From the NCBI GenBank assembly GCA_900095165.1, contig LT606947.1, positions 558,001 to 622,000 of the forward strand: a stretch of 64,000 bases of DNA, in the 5' to 3' direction. This DNA comes from Polynucleobacter necessarius. GTDB taxonomy: Bacteria; Pseudomonadota; Gammaproteobacteria; Burkholderiales; Burkholderiaceae. Under the pieces are notes generated by a model. That model made no database searches and was not told the origin of the DNA. It saw nothing but the letters and a program-made list of their open reading frames with translations. A program made the position numbers and the translations under genes. Of the stretch, positions 1 to 8,811 are shown one piece after another (the stretch's first letter is position 1; each line of letters begins with the position of its first letter).

Positions 1-578
1 GGAATGTTCAAATCTGTACGCAGTTCAGCCAATGTCTTATATAAACCTTGGCACGTTGGTGCATCAATTGCTGAAAATGGCTCATCCAGAAGTAGGATTT
101 TGGGTTGCCTGGCCAGAGCTCTTGCGAGGGCAACGCGTTGCTGTTGTCCGCCAGATAGTTGGTTGGGCATGCGTTCTGCAAGATTGGCGATACCCATTCG
201 ATCTAGCAAATCCATACTGATCGCATTACGCTCTGATTTTTTAAGTGCAGAATTTTGCAAAGGTATTGTCACATTGCCTAATGCGTTTAGATGGGGAAAG
301 AGTGCGTACTGTTGGAATAAGAATCCACATGCGCGTTCTGCAGGTGAAAGTTGCCAAACCTTGCTGCCAAGATCATTGGCCTCGAAGCAAACCTCGCCAT
401 TACATTCAATTTTTCCTCTAGATGGCGCATTTAAGCCGGCAATAGTTCTAAGGACAGTAGTTTTACCACTCCCAGAGGGGCCAACCAAGGCATGCAACTC
501 CCCAGGTGCGCATTCCAAGCTTATTTGCAGTGGGCTAGGAGTGTTTTGGCTAATCTTTACCTTAAGCATCAGTGACAT
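1..578 (-). CDS. modC: Molybdate ABC transporter ATP-binding protein ModC (3' end outside window)
   Basis: This is the ATPase that powers molybdate import at the inner membrane. The minus strand is open from ATG 578 (second in-frame ATG at 569) to the window edge, so the C-terminus is missing. Visible motifs are Walker A GPSGSGKTT, the Q-loop FLFQQYALFPHLN, the ABC signature LSGGQQQR and Walker B ILLLDEP. The start overlaps the end of modB (stop at 562-564), which indicates translational coupling in one operon. No modA lies upstream. I see no lesion in this part. An ORF on the opposite strand is only its shadow. ModC rather than another importer ATPase is inferred from the ModB-type permease next to it. 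Confidence 0.85.
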   Translation of the reverse strand, partial: MSLMLKVKISQNTPSPLQISLECAPGELHALVGPSGSGKTTVLRTIAGLNAPSRGKIECNGEVCFEANDLGSKVWQLSPAERACGFLFQQYALFPHLNALGNVTIPLQNSALKKSERNAISMDLLDRMGIANLAERMPNQLSGGQQQRVALARALARQPKILLLDEPFSAIDAPTCQGLYKTLAELRTDLNI

Positions 579-1219
579 CTCTGCGACGACTTAGGTTGCG
601 CTCACATACCCCATAAGAGAGCGCTATGCACACAAGAGAGATCCCCAGGAGCGCAAGTGCTAAAGAACCTGCACCCGAGGTATCAAAGCCCTGAACTTTG
701 TCATAAATGGCAATAGAAGCAGTTCTCGTTTCTCCTGGAATTGCGCCGCCAACCATGAGGACAACCCCGAACTCACCAAGAGTATGGGCAAAAGTAAGGA
801 CGGCGGCCCCAGTGATGCCTCGCCATGAGAGCGGTAGCTCTATTAAGCGAAAGATTTGCCAGCTACTTAGACCGCTTACCTGAGCAGTCTCTCTAATTTC
901 AGGATTGATAGCCTCAAATGCTCTCTGAATGGGTTGAATTGCAAAGGGGATGTTCACGATCAATGAGGCAATCAGAATTCCAACAAATGAAAAGACAAGG
1001 GTGGGCGCCGAAAACGCTGGTATTGCCAAATGAAACTAGAAAGTAATAGCCTAAGACAGTGGGCGAAAGCACTAAAGGCAAGGCTAAGGTTGCTTCAAGC
1101 CAAGGCCGGCTTTTATTGAGCTTCACTAGTTTATGGGCTGCCCATATCCCAAAAGGGAGTATCAGAGCCATGGTCCAAAAAGCCAGCTTTAAGGATAGGA
1201 GAATTGCATCAATATCCAT
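562..1219 (-). pseudogene. modB: Molybdate ABC transporter permease ModB, frameshifted
   Basis: ModB is the membrane subunit of the molybdate importer. The N-terminal part (start 1219, MDIDAILLSLKLAFW) and the C-terminal part (VFSFVGILIASLIVNIPFA, HTLGEFGVVLMVGG, IPGETRT) are both typical but lie in different frames. The switch falls near 1000-1008, after SFGNTSVFGA. About ten residues that ModB proteins have before the VFSF segment seem to be missing, so a small deletion rather than a one-base slip is likely. The combined length of about 219 codons is slightly short for the family. It is the first gene of a modBC operon divergent from the ArsR-type regulator. Confidence 0.8.
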
Positions 1220-1266
1220 TTTTTTGATTGTATTGCGTTTGAGGGCTAGGGTATCCCACTATATAA

Positions 1267-1665
1267 GTGTTCAAGGGTTCGGTGTCCAATATATGCACGT
1301 ATACGCATATATTGTTAAATCCATTGAATACAAAAGCAAAAGTTAAAAAAGCCACCAAAGAACTTTCTCCAAAAGAGATGGAAAAGATATTTACTCGTGT
1401 TGCCGAATATTTCAATGTCCTTTCTGAACCATCACGCCTACGCATCATGTATGCAGTGTGTAGTGGTGAAAAGTCTGTTTCTGAGGTCGTTGAGTTATGT
1501 GGCTCGAGCCAGGCCAATGTTTCGCGCCATCTTTCGGCACTGCATAAGGCGGGAACCCTGCATAGACGTAAAGAAGGTACATCAGTTTTTTACTCAATTG
1601 CTGATAACGCTACTGTCGAGATGTGCCAAACGGTATGCGCCAAGATTGCTGAAAGTTTGCATTAA
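1267..1665 (+). CDS. ArsR/SmtB-family transcriptional regulator of the sox cluster
   Basis: This is a winged-helix repressor-type protein. The domain runs from about residue 38 (FTRVAEYFNVLSEPSRLRI) through the recognition helix (SSQANVSRHLSALHKAGTLH) to the wing (RRKEGTSVFYSI). Sox clusters often carry such a regulator, called SoxR, that senses reactive sulfur through a cysteine pair. Cysteines are present near the N-terminal helix (YAVCSG), before the recognition helix (ELCGSS) and near the end (MCQTVC), but pairing cannot be assigned. The longest ORF starts with GTG at 1267 but would cover the inverted repeat at 1288-1313, so a downstream TTG (1312 or 1324) or ATG 1378 is more likely. soxC follows 35 bp downstream. 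Confidence 0.8.
   Translation: MFKGSVSNICTYTHILLNPLNTKAKVKKATKELSPKEMEKIFTRVAEYFNVLSEPSRLRIMYAVCSGEKSVSEVVELCGSSQANVSRHLSALHKAGTLHRRKEGTSVFYSIADNATVEMCQTVCAKIAESLH
1288..1313. promoter_or_regulatory. Inverted-repeat operator candidate for the ArsR-type regulator
   Basis: Perfect 9-bp arms AATATATGC and GCATATATT flank an 8-bp centre, ACGTATAC. AT-rich symmetric sites of this size are typical of ArsR-family operators. It lies between divergent modB (start 1219) and the regulator, so binding could control the regulator with sox, and possibly modBC. It is seen as a palindrome; the function is inferred. Confidence 0.6.
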
Positions 1666-1700
1666 TTATTGAAGCATCTATTCATCAAAGTAGAGGCCAC

Positions 1701-3056
1701 ATGACTAGTAAACAATTAGAGATTAGTGCGCAGGATATTGACGCTATCGAAAAGCCAACCAATCGAGCTCGCCTAGTAAAGGCACCTGAGCATTTTGTTT
1801 CTCAAGAGTTGATTGTTGACATCAACGCTAATGGCTTAGATGAGAAGCGCCGTGGTTTCTTGCGCAAAGGTTTTATGTCTGCCATTGGTGGCGCGGCGGC
1901 CAGTCTAGTGGCTCCCTATGCGATGGCAGTAAGCGAGGGTGATCCAGCCATACTAGAAAAGCAAGAATGGCAAACCACTCTCGGCAAGAACGTGGCAACA
2001 ATGCCCTATGGCGTACCGTCTATTTACGAGTCCAACTTAATTCGTCGTGAGTCTCCAGGCTTAACTCGAGTTTCAGCAGCTTCAGTTGCGTTCACCCCAT
2101 TGCATGGTTTATTTGGAACTATTACACCAAACGGATTGCATTTCGAGCGTCATCACCAGGGTTGGTACAACATTAGCCCAGAAACTCATCGCCTAATGGT
2201 TAATGGTTTGGTGAAAAACCCACGTGTTTTCACGATGAATGATTTGATGCGCCTACCTTCAGTTTCTCGCACGCACTTTATTGAGTGTGGTGCCAATACT
2301 GGATTGGAGTGGGGTAACGTTGCTGTTCCTACTGTTCAATACACCCACGGCATGCTTTCGTGCTGTGAGTTCACGGGCGTTCCTTTAAAAGTGTTGCTTG
2401 AAGAGTGTGGCGCTGACCTTAAAAAAGGAAAGTTCATGCTGGCAGAGGGTGGTGATGGTTCTGGCATGACTCGCACCATTAATCTCGAGAGCTGTCTAAA
2501 TGACACTATCGTTGCTTGGTCGATGAATGGTGAGATGTTGCGCCCTGAAAACGGATTCCCGTTGCGCTTGGTTGTACCAGGAGTTCAGGGTGTAAGTTGG
2601 GCTAAATGGTTGCGTCGCCTTGAGGCGGGAGACATGCCATGGAATGCAAAAGATGAGGCGGTTCACTATATTGAGCTCATGCCTGATGGAACACATCGTC
2701 AGTACGCTTCGATTCAAGAATGTAAATCTGTTATCACCACTCCATCAGGCGGTCAGCAGTTACTGGATAAAGGTTTCTATAACGTGAGTGGTATGGCTTG
2801 ATCAGGCCGCGGAAAAATTACGCGTGTAGACGTTTCATTTGATGGCGGTAATAACTGGCGTACTGCACGCCTAGAGACTCCAGTCCTTACGAAGTCTATT
2901 ACTCGCTTCAATATTTATTGGGTTTGGGACGGCTCTCCCGCAATTCTGCAATCACGCGCTATGGATGATACTGGCTATATTCAACCTTCGATTAAGACAC
3001 TACGCAATGTTCGCGGTACTCGATCGATTTATCACAATAATGCAATCCAATCATGA
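1701..3056 (+). pseudogene. soxC: SoxC, molybdenum subunit of sulfane dehydrogenase, nonsense-mutated
   Basis: SoxC is the molybdopterin subunit of periplasmic SoxCD, which oxidises the sulfane sulfur held on SoxYZ. A twin-arginine signal (KRRGFLRKGF) is followed by the sulfite-oxidase fold with the Mo-ligand cysteine in FIECGAN and the region GVQGVSWAKWLRRLE. A TGA at 2799-2801 interrupts the frame inside GMA-stop-SGRGKI, where the family has a highly conserved Trp. The frame stays open after it for 84 more codons (VDVSFDGGNNW, ending NAIQS) to TGA 3054-3056. One TGG to TGA change explains the defect. The truncated 366-residue product would lose the C-terminal dimerisation domain. Confidence 0.9.
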
Positions 3057-3093
3057 AAATTGGATTCAAATGGCGAGGTGAGCAATATTCAAG

Positions 3094-4150
3094 TTGGATA
3101 AATTAAGCGTCCGTTTGGGATTCGCAGCGCTCATCGCAATTACTTCGCAACAAGCGTTAGCACAATCTGGCTCCGCTAAATTTCCTGGTATTGGTCGAGT
3201 AGCCACTCCTGCTGAAGTTGCGGCCTGGGATATTGATGTCCGCCCCGACTTTAAGGGTTTGCCAAAGGGGTCTGGCTCAGTAGAGCAAGAGCAAGTAATT
3301 TGGGAGGCTAAGTGTGCCAGTTGCCACGGTACATTTGGTGAGTCCAATGAAATCTTTACTCCTATTGCAGGCGGCACGACTAAGGATGATGTGAAGACAG
3401 GTCGCGTTGCATCACTAAAGGATATGAAGCAGCCGCAGAGAACAACCTTGATGAAGGTTCCCACGGTTTCAACATTGTGGGATTACATCTATCGCGCAAT
3501 GCCCTGGAATGCACCAAGATCACTCACGCCTGATGACACTTATGCCGTTGTTGCGTTCATCTTGAGTCTTGGGGAGATTGTTCCCGATGATTTTGTTCTG
3601 AGCAATACAAATATTGCCGAATCGTAATGGCATGACAACTAAGCATGGCTTCTGGAGTGTGACTGGTAAGCCGGATGTAAATGGCAGCGCCTGCATGCAT
3701 AACTGCGTGACTTTTGTTCAAATTGCTTCAACATTGCCTGATTTCGCTAGAAATGCGCATGAAAATATTGCAGAGCAAAATCGCATGTATGGTCCCTATC
3801 GTGGTGCTGACACCACCAAACCTCCTATTAAGGCTTTGCCAGGTGCCTCAGGCGCTGGTTTAGCCCATGCAGTTGATACCCATTCTTCAGCAGCTAAAGG
3901 CCCTGCAGCACTATTTAAGAATGAAAACTGTTCTGCTTGCCACGCTCAAAATGCCAAGTTAGTTGGCCCATCTATAGCCGATATTGCTAAGAAATATGAG
4001 GGGCATGGCGGTGCTTTGGATAAATTAATGACTAAAGTAAAGGCTGGCGGTGCTGGGGTTTGGGGTGCAATACCCATGCCTCCACAAGCCCAGCTTTCGG
4101 ATGAGGATCGCAAAACTTTGGTCACTTGGGTGCTATCTGGCGATAAATGA
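3094..4150 (+). pseudogene. soxD: SoxD, diheme cytochrome c subunit of sulfane dehydrogenase, frameshifted
   Basis: SoxD passes electrons from SoxC. The ORF opens at TTG 3094 after a GAGGTG ribosome site, with an export signal ending QQALAQ. The first cytochrome c domain has CASCH at about residue 75. The frame ends at TAA 3625-3627 right after NTNIAES. The second half (PNRNGMTTKHGFWSVTGKPD, then CSACH and the MPPQAQLSDEDR tail) continues in the next frame to 4150. A loss of a few residues plus a frameshift at about 3615-3626 fits. TGCCGAA sits exactly at the junction (3615-3621), suggesting deletion between two copies of that short repeat. The second heme domain would not be made. Confidence 0.85.
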
Positions 4151-4228
4151 TTTAAATTTAGTAGTTCATTGACGGTTTTAAAGCAAAATAGCTTATGTTT
4201 GTAGCTAAAGATTAATAAAGGAGTTTCT

Positions 4229-4681
4229 ATGAATCATCAGCGTCGTAGTTTATTGAAGTACTCAGCGGTATTTGGTTTGATGGCCTCTGCAGGTCTCATT
4301 AGCACCGCTCAAGCTCAAGAGTGGAACAAAGTCGCTTTTGAAGGCAAAGGTATCGATGATGTATTCAAGATTTTGGGTGCTGGTAGCCCAGACAAATCGT
4401 CTGCTGTTACTTTCAATGCTCCGGATATTGCTGAAAATGGTGCTGTAGTTCCAGTTGGAATTACTACAACATTAAAAGCAGAGCAAATGGCTATTCTGGT
4501 TGAAAAAAATCCAAGCTCACTCGCCGCTCAATTCTTTATTCCTGCCGGTACAGATGCTTTCGTAACAACTCGTATCAAAATGGGTCAAACATCAAATGTG
4601 TATGGCCTAGTTAAGGCTGATGGTAAGTGGCTGATGACTGTTAAAGAAGTCAAAGTAACGCTTGGTGGTTGCGGCGGTTAA
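4229..4681 (+). CDS. soxY: SoxY, sulfur-carrier subunit of SoxYZ
   Basis: SoxY carries the growing sulfur substrate covalently on its C-terminal cysteine in the periplasm while SoxAX, SoxB and SoxCD act on it. The protein (150 aa) has a twin-arginine signal (MNHQRRSLLKYSAVF), cleavage near AQAQ, and the diagnostic swinging-arm end GGCGG. A GGAG ribosome site precedes the ATG. The reading frame is complete, although its enzyme partners SoxA, SoxB and SoxCD are broken. Survival may be chance, because the gene is short, or may reflect a remaining carrier role. Confidence 0.93.
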   Translation: MNHQRRSLLKYSAVFGLMASAGLISTAQAQEWNKVAFEGKGIDDVFKILGAGSPDKSSAVTFNAPDIAENGAVVPVGITTTLKAEQMAILVEKNPSSLAAQFFIPAGTDAFVTTRIKMGQTSNVYGLVKADGKWLMTVKEVKVTLGGCGG

Positions 4682-4736
4682 TTCCGAAGCGATTAATAGA
4701 CACAATTCACTTATATAGAATAAAAGAGGAACCAAA

Positions 4737-5045
4737 ATGGCTGATCCAATGCGCGTAAGAGCTGCTGAAAACGGCGGTACCGTAGACGTAAAAATTTTGA
4801 TGAAGCATGATATGGAATCCGGTCAGCGTAAAGACGCTTCTGGCAAAACTATTCCAGCATGGTTTATCAGCACTATCAATGTAAAGGCCAATGGTAAAGA
4901 TGTATTTAACGGTCAATTTGGTCCAGCAGTTTCTAAGAATCCATTTTTGAACTTCAAGTACAAGGGCGCTAAGGGCGACAAAATTGTTGTAACTTGGAAC
5001 GATAGTAAGGGCGACAAGCGCACTGATGAAGCAACAGCTTCTTAA
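4737..5045 (+). CDS. soxZ: SoxZ, partner of SoxY in the sulfur-carrier complex
   Basis: SoxZ (102 aa, no signal peptide) forms the heterodimer with SoxY and is co-exported with it. Family features are MADPMRVRA at the start, the conserved IPAWFIST segment and an all-beta pattern. It begins 55 bp after soxY with an AGAGGA ribosome site and is intact. Confidence 0.93.
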   Translation: MADPMRVRAAENGGTVDVKILMKHDMESGQRKDASGKTIPAWFISTINVKANGKDVFNGQFGPAVSKNPFLNFKYKGAKGDKIVVTWNDSKGDKRTDEATAS

Positions 5046-5099
5046 TTGCTTTTTGCTTAATAAATCATCACCGCCTCCGTGGTTCTGAAATGGTAGGAA

Positions 5100-5917
5100 A
5101 TGCAGCGTAAATTGACCTTAGGGTTAGCTACTGGTTTAGTGGCAACTTTATTAACAATGACATCTTCGGCGTCGGCACAAAATAGTGCTACAGACGATAT
5201 TGCTAAATATCGAGAGATGATTGCAGACGGTAACCCTTCAGAGCTTTACGAGGCGGCTGGTGAAGATTTATGGAAAAAACCAGCTGGCCCTAAAAATGCC
5301 ACGCTTGAAAAATGTAATTTAGGATTAGGTCCTGGCGTAGTTAAAGGTGCTGCAGCACAACTGCCGCGCTATTTTAAAGATACAAACAAAGTTCAGGATC
5401 TTGAATCTCGTTTGATGACCTGTATGCAAGTGCTACAAGGTCGTGACCCACAATTGATGATCGATGCACCATTCCAAAATGGCCCAAAAAAGGATATGGA
5501 AGCGATTGTTGCTTACGTTGTAACTCAGTCTAAGGGTGACAAGATCAAAGTAAGCGCAGCCCATCCGAAAGAGAAAGAAATGTATGACTTAGGTAAACGC
5601 GCCTTCTTTTTTCAGGGAGGGGTCCAATGGACTTCTCATGCGCATCTTGCCATTCCGAGAATGGAAAGCGTATTCGCTTACAAGATCTACCAAATATTAC
5701 AGAGCAAAAAGGAGCTGCGATGGGCTGGGGTTACTGGCCTGCATACCGAGTTTCCAGTGGACAGTTTTGGACAATGCAGCAACGTCTAAATGATTGCTTC
5801 CGCCAACAACGTTTCCCTTTCCCGATTTATGGGTCTGACGTCACTATTGCTCTATCTATGTATATGGCTAAGACTGCCAATGGCGGCACAGTTGAAACCC
5901 CTGGCTTGAAGCGTTAA
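5100..5917 (+). pseudogene. soxA: SoxA, L-cysteine S-thiosulfotransferase cytochrome, frameshifted
   Basis: SoxA with SoxX couples thiosulfate to SoxY. The first frame (5100-5789) gives an export signal ending SASAQ, the N-terminal cysteine pair (EKCNLGLG and LMTCMQ) and the fold up to GKRAFFFQGG. It then runs out of frame at a G-run near 5617-5623. The correct continuation, PMDFSCASCH with the heme-binding site, the MQQRLNDCFRQQR segment with the axial cysteine and the C-terminus at 5917, is in the next frame. The lesion is a one-base loss or two-base gain in GGGG, within the 'ggaggggtcc' stretch. Without it the product lacks heme and the active-site cysteine. Confidence 0.88.
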
Positions 5918-5936
5918 TAGATAAGAGACGACGAAA

Positions 5937-6575
5937 ATGAAAATGACACACTTAAAACAACTCTTAGCTATTTCTGGATTTATTTTTGCAGCTGATTTAG
6001 TGCATTCATCTGCGCTTGCTCAGCAAAAAAATGATCTTAAATACAACAAGATGATTCAAGATAGTTTCCGAGCTGAAGGTATCACCGGATTGAATCGCAT
6101 TGATCAAGATGCAACACAGAAGTTTTGTTCAGATCCGCAGTTTGCTAACAGCAAACAAGGTGAAGCGATGCGTGAAAAAATCCAGAAGATCAATGTGGAT
6201 TCGATTCAACAACCATCCGATGGAAAGTATATCGGCGATTGGAAGAATGGCGAAAAAATCGCTCAAAGCGGTCGCGGTGCCACTTGGTCTGATAAAGCTG
6301 ATACCGTTATTGGTGGAGGTTGCTATAACTGTCATCAAATTGATCTTAAAGAAATTTCCTATGGAAATATCGGTCCATCATTATCGGGCCATGGAAAATT
6401 GCGCGGCTATTCCAAGGAGGTTGTAACATATACCTGGAATCGCATTAATAACTCTAAGGCTTATAACGCTTGCAGTAATATGCCTCGTTTTGCTCACTTC
6501 AAATTACTGAATGAGCAGCAGATTCAGGACGTCATGGCTTTATTACTTGACCATGAATCACCTGTAAACAAATAA
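5937..6575 (+). CDS. soxX: SoxX, monoheme cytochrome c of SoxAX
   Basis: SoxX (212 aa) is the electron-accepting partner of SoxA. It has an export signal ending SSALAQ, a single heme site CYNCH at about residue 131 and a distal methionine ligand in SNMPRF. It starts 19 bp after soxA with GAGACGA upstream. The frame is complete although SoxA is broken, so the SoxAX enzyme cannot form as such. Confidence 0.9.
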   Translation: MKMTHLKQLLAISGFIFAADLVHSSALAQQKNDLKYNKMIQDSFRAEGITGLNRIDQDATQKFCSDPQFANSKQGEAMREKIQKINVDSIQQPSDGKYIGDWKNGEKIAQSGRGATWSDKADTVIGGGCYNCHQIDLKEISYGNIGPSLSGHGKLRGYSKEVVTYTWNRINNSKAYNACSNMPRFAHFKLLNEQQIQDVMALLLDHESPVNK

Positions 6576-6585
6576 CAGATCTAAG

Positions 6586-6605
6586 CAGGCCGAAAGGCCT
6601 GTTTT
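6586..6605 (+). terminator. Hairpin terminator or attenuator between soxX and soxB
   Basis: Stem CAGGCC / GGCCTG with a GAAA tetraloop, followed by TTTT. It lies directly after soxX and 14 bp before soxB. It could reduce, rather than stop, readthrough into soxB. Confidence 0.65.
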
Positions 6606-6619
6606 CTTAAGGAAATACT

Positions 6620-8350
6620 ATGTCTTTAAATCGCCGTGAATTTCTTCAAGCACTAGCAATTGCTTCTGCTGGTGGCATGAGCTTGCAATCTAATTTTGCT
6701 AGCGCGCAAACTACCGCTCAAAAATTCTATGATTTACCAAAGTTCGGTAACGTCCATTTCCTGCACTTTACAGATTGCCATGCGCAACTCCTGCCAATCT
6801 ATTTCCGCGAACCCAATGTCAACCTTGGTATTGGCGCTCAAGAGGGTAAGACACCGCATTTGGTAGGCGAATACTTCTTAAAGGCTAACGATATTACAGC
6901 GGGTACACGTGATGCCCATGCATTTACTTACTTAGATTACGTAACCGCGGCTCAGAATTACGGCAAGATGGGCGGCTTCGTCCATATGGAGACTTTGATT
7001 AAGCAAATTAAAGCTAGCCGTCCAGGCGCGTTACTTCTGGATGGTGGCGACACTTGGCAGGGATCTTGAACTGCACTCTGAACCAATGGACAGGATATGG
7101 TTGACGCAGCCTTACTGTTGGGCGTAGATGTCATGACTCCGCATTGGGAGATGACTTTAGGAGAGCAGCGTGTAATGGAAATCGTCAATGGCGATTTCAA
7201 AGGCAAGGTTTCTTTTGTTGCGCAAAATATTAAGACGGCAGATTTTGGCGACTCTGTATTCAATCCCTATGTGATGAAAGTTCAAAATGGGATTCAAGTA
7301 GCCATCATTGGTCAAGCATTTCCATATACAACGATTGCTAACCCACGCTATTTCACTCCTGATTAGACATTTGGTATTCAGGAAGAGAACTTGCAGAAGA
7401 CTATTAAAGAAGTGCGCGCAAAATGTGCGAAGGTTGTTGTATTGCTGTCGCATAACGGTATGGACGTTGATTTGAAGATGGCATCACGCGTTAGTGGTAT
7501 TGGTGCAATTATGGGTGGCCATACTCATGATGGAGTTCCAATTCCAGTCAAGATGAAGAATTCTGGCGGTGTTACCTTAGTTACAAACGCAGGCTCCAAT
7601 AGCAAGTTCTTGGGCGTGTTGGACTTTGACGTAAAGGGCGGTAAGCCTGTTGATTTCCGTTACAAACTTTTTCCAATCTTCTCAAATATGATTCCGGCCG
7701 ACCCTGCGATGAACAAGCTGATCACTAAAGTTCGCGCCCCATACGAAGCAAAGTTTAGTGAAAAGTTAGCCACTACAGATGGGCTTTTATATCGTCGTGG
7801 TAATTTCAACGGCAGTTTCGATCAGTTAATTTTGGATGGATTGATGGCTCAGAAGAATGCGGAGATTGCATTCTCTCCAGGTTTCCGTTGGGGCACCAGC
7901 TTATTGCCAGGTCAAGCTATTACCCGTGAGAATCTATTGAATCAAACTGCAATTACCTATCCATACACCACAGTTACCAATGTGACTGGTGAGACTCTCA
8001 AGACCATTCTTGAGGATGTAGCGGATAACTTATTTAATCCTGATCCTTATTACCAGCAGGGCGGTGATATGGTTCGTGTCGGTGGTATGCAATACACCAT
8101 CGACCCTGCAGCATCTGCAGGTAAACGCATTAGCGACATGCGTTTAAATGGGAGAGATATTGATCCAAGTAAAACTTATAAAGTCGCTGATTGGGCGCCG
8201 GTAAGTGAAGAGGCTAGAAATGCTGGTGGTGAGCCGATCTGGGATGTAATCGAACGTCATTTACGAGATGTGAAAGTGGTGAAGGCTGTGAAGCTAAATG
8301 AACCAATCATTAAAGGTGTAAAAAATAACCATGGAATGGTTTCACTTTAA
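6620..8350 (+). pseudogene. soxB: SoxB, dimanganese S-sulfosulfanyl-L-cysteine sulfohydrolase, three in-frame stops
   Basis: SoxB hydrolyses the terminal sulfone from SoxY to release sulfate. The full-length frame (576 codons before the end) has a Tat signal (NRREFLQAL), the metal-site motifs HFTDCHAQLLP, GGDTWQG, LLSHNGMD and GGHTHDG, and a normal 5'-nucleotidase-type C-terminal domain. Stops interrupt it at 7067-7069 (TGA, at a Gly of WQGSGTAL), 7079-7081 (TGA, at the Trp before TNGQDM) and 7364-7366 (TAG, at the Trp of PDWTFGIQE). There is no frameshift: all parts share one frame. Three independent hits mean the gene has been non-functional for some time. Confidence 0.93.
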
Positions 8351-8376
8351 TAATACTTATTAATCAGAGATATATT

Positions 8377-8802
8377 ATGAAAAAATTACTTCAGTGCCTC
8401 GTGACTTCTTTAGCCTTTTTTGCTTTGACTGTACATGCTGCTGGCTCCACTGAAGTGGTTTATCACATTGATGACGCGGAAACTCAAGGCATTAAAGGCC
8501 TGCGTAATATTTGCAATCATTTGGATGTATCCCCACAAACCAAGATCATTGTTGTTACTCACGCCAATGGGGTAGACATCATGATGGAAGGTGCAAAAGA
8601 TAAGAAAAATGGAATTGAATATGCGCCCCTAGTTGGCGCATTGAAGTCTCGTGGCGTTCGTTTTGAAGTCTGTGAAATTACTTTAAAGAATCTCAATCTC
8701 AAGAAGGATCAATTCATTCTCGATACTGAGTTCACCCCATCTGGAGTTGTTCGAGTGGCTGATCTTCAATACCAAAATTATTTCGCTTACATCAAGCCTT
8801 AA
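8377..8802 (+). CDS. Periplasmic DsrE/F-like family protein of the sox cluster
   Basis: This is a 141-aa protein with a signal peptide ending VHAAG and a DsrE/DsrF-like alpha/beta fold (STEVVYHIDD at the start, then KIIVVTHANGVDIMMEG and a conserved cysteine in RFEVCEITLKNLNL). Such proteins often accompany sulfur-oxidation genes and may handle sulfane sulfur, but the exact job of this exported type is not established. It sits 26 bp after soxB, is intact and presumably co-transcribed. Confidence 0.75.
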   Translation: MKKLLQCLVTSLAFFALTVHAAGSTEVVYHIDDAETQGIKGLRNICNHLDVSPQTKIIVVTHANGVDIMMEGAKDKKNGIEYAPLVGALKSRGVRFEVCEITLKNLNLKKDQFILDTEFTPSGVVRVADLQYQNYFAYIKP

Positions 8803-8811
8803 TTTTTAGTT

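Noticed and set aside
4-594. 196-codon ORF on the plus strand
   Set aside because: It is the antisense shadow of modC, which has full ABC motifs on the minus strand.
1267-1311. GTG 1267 as the sure start of the ArsR-type regulator
   Set aside because: The first 15 codons cover the operator palindrome and have no family similarity. A later start is more likely, so the boundary is left open.
5612-5635. Programmed frameshift in soxA
   Set aside because: There is no slippery heptamer of known type with a stem-loop, soxA is not known for recoding, and sister genes have plain stops.
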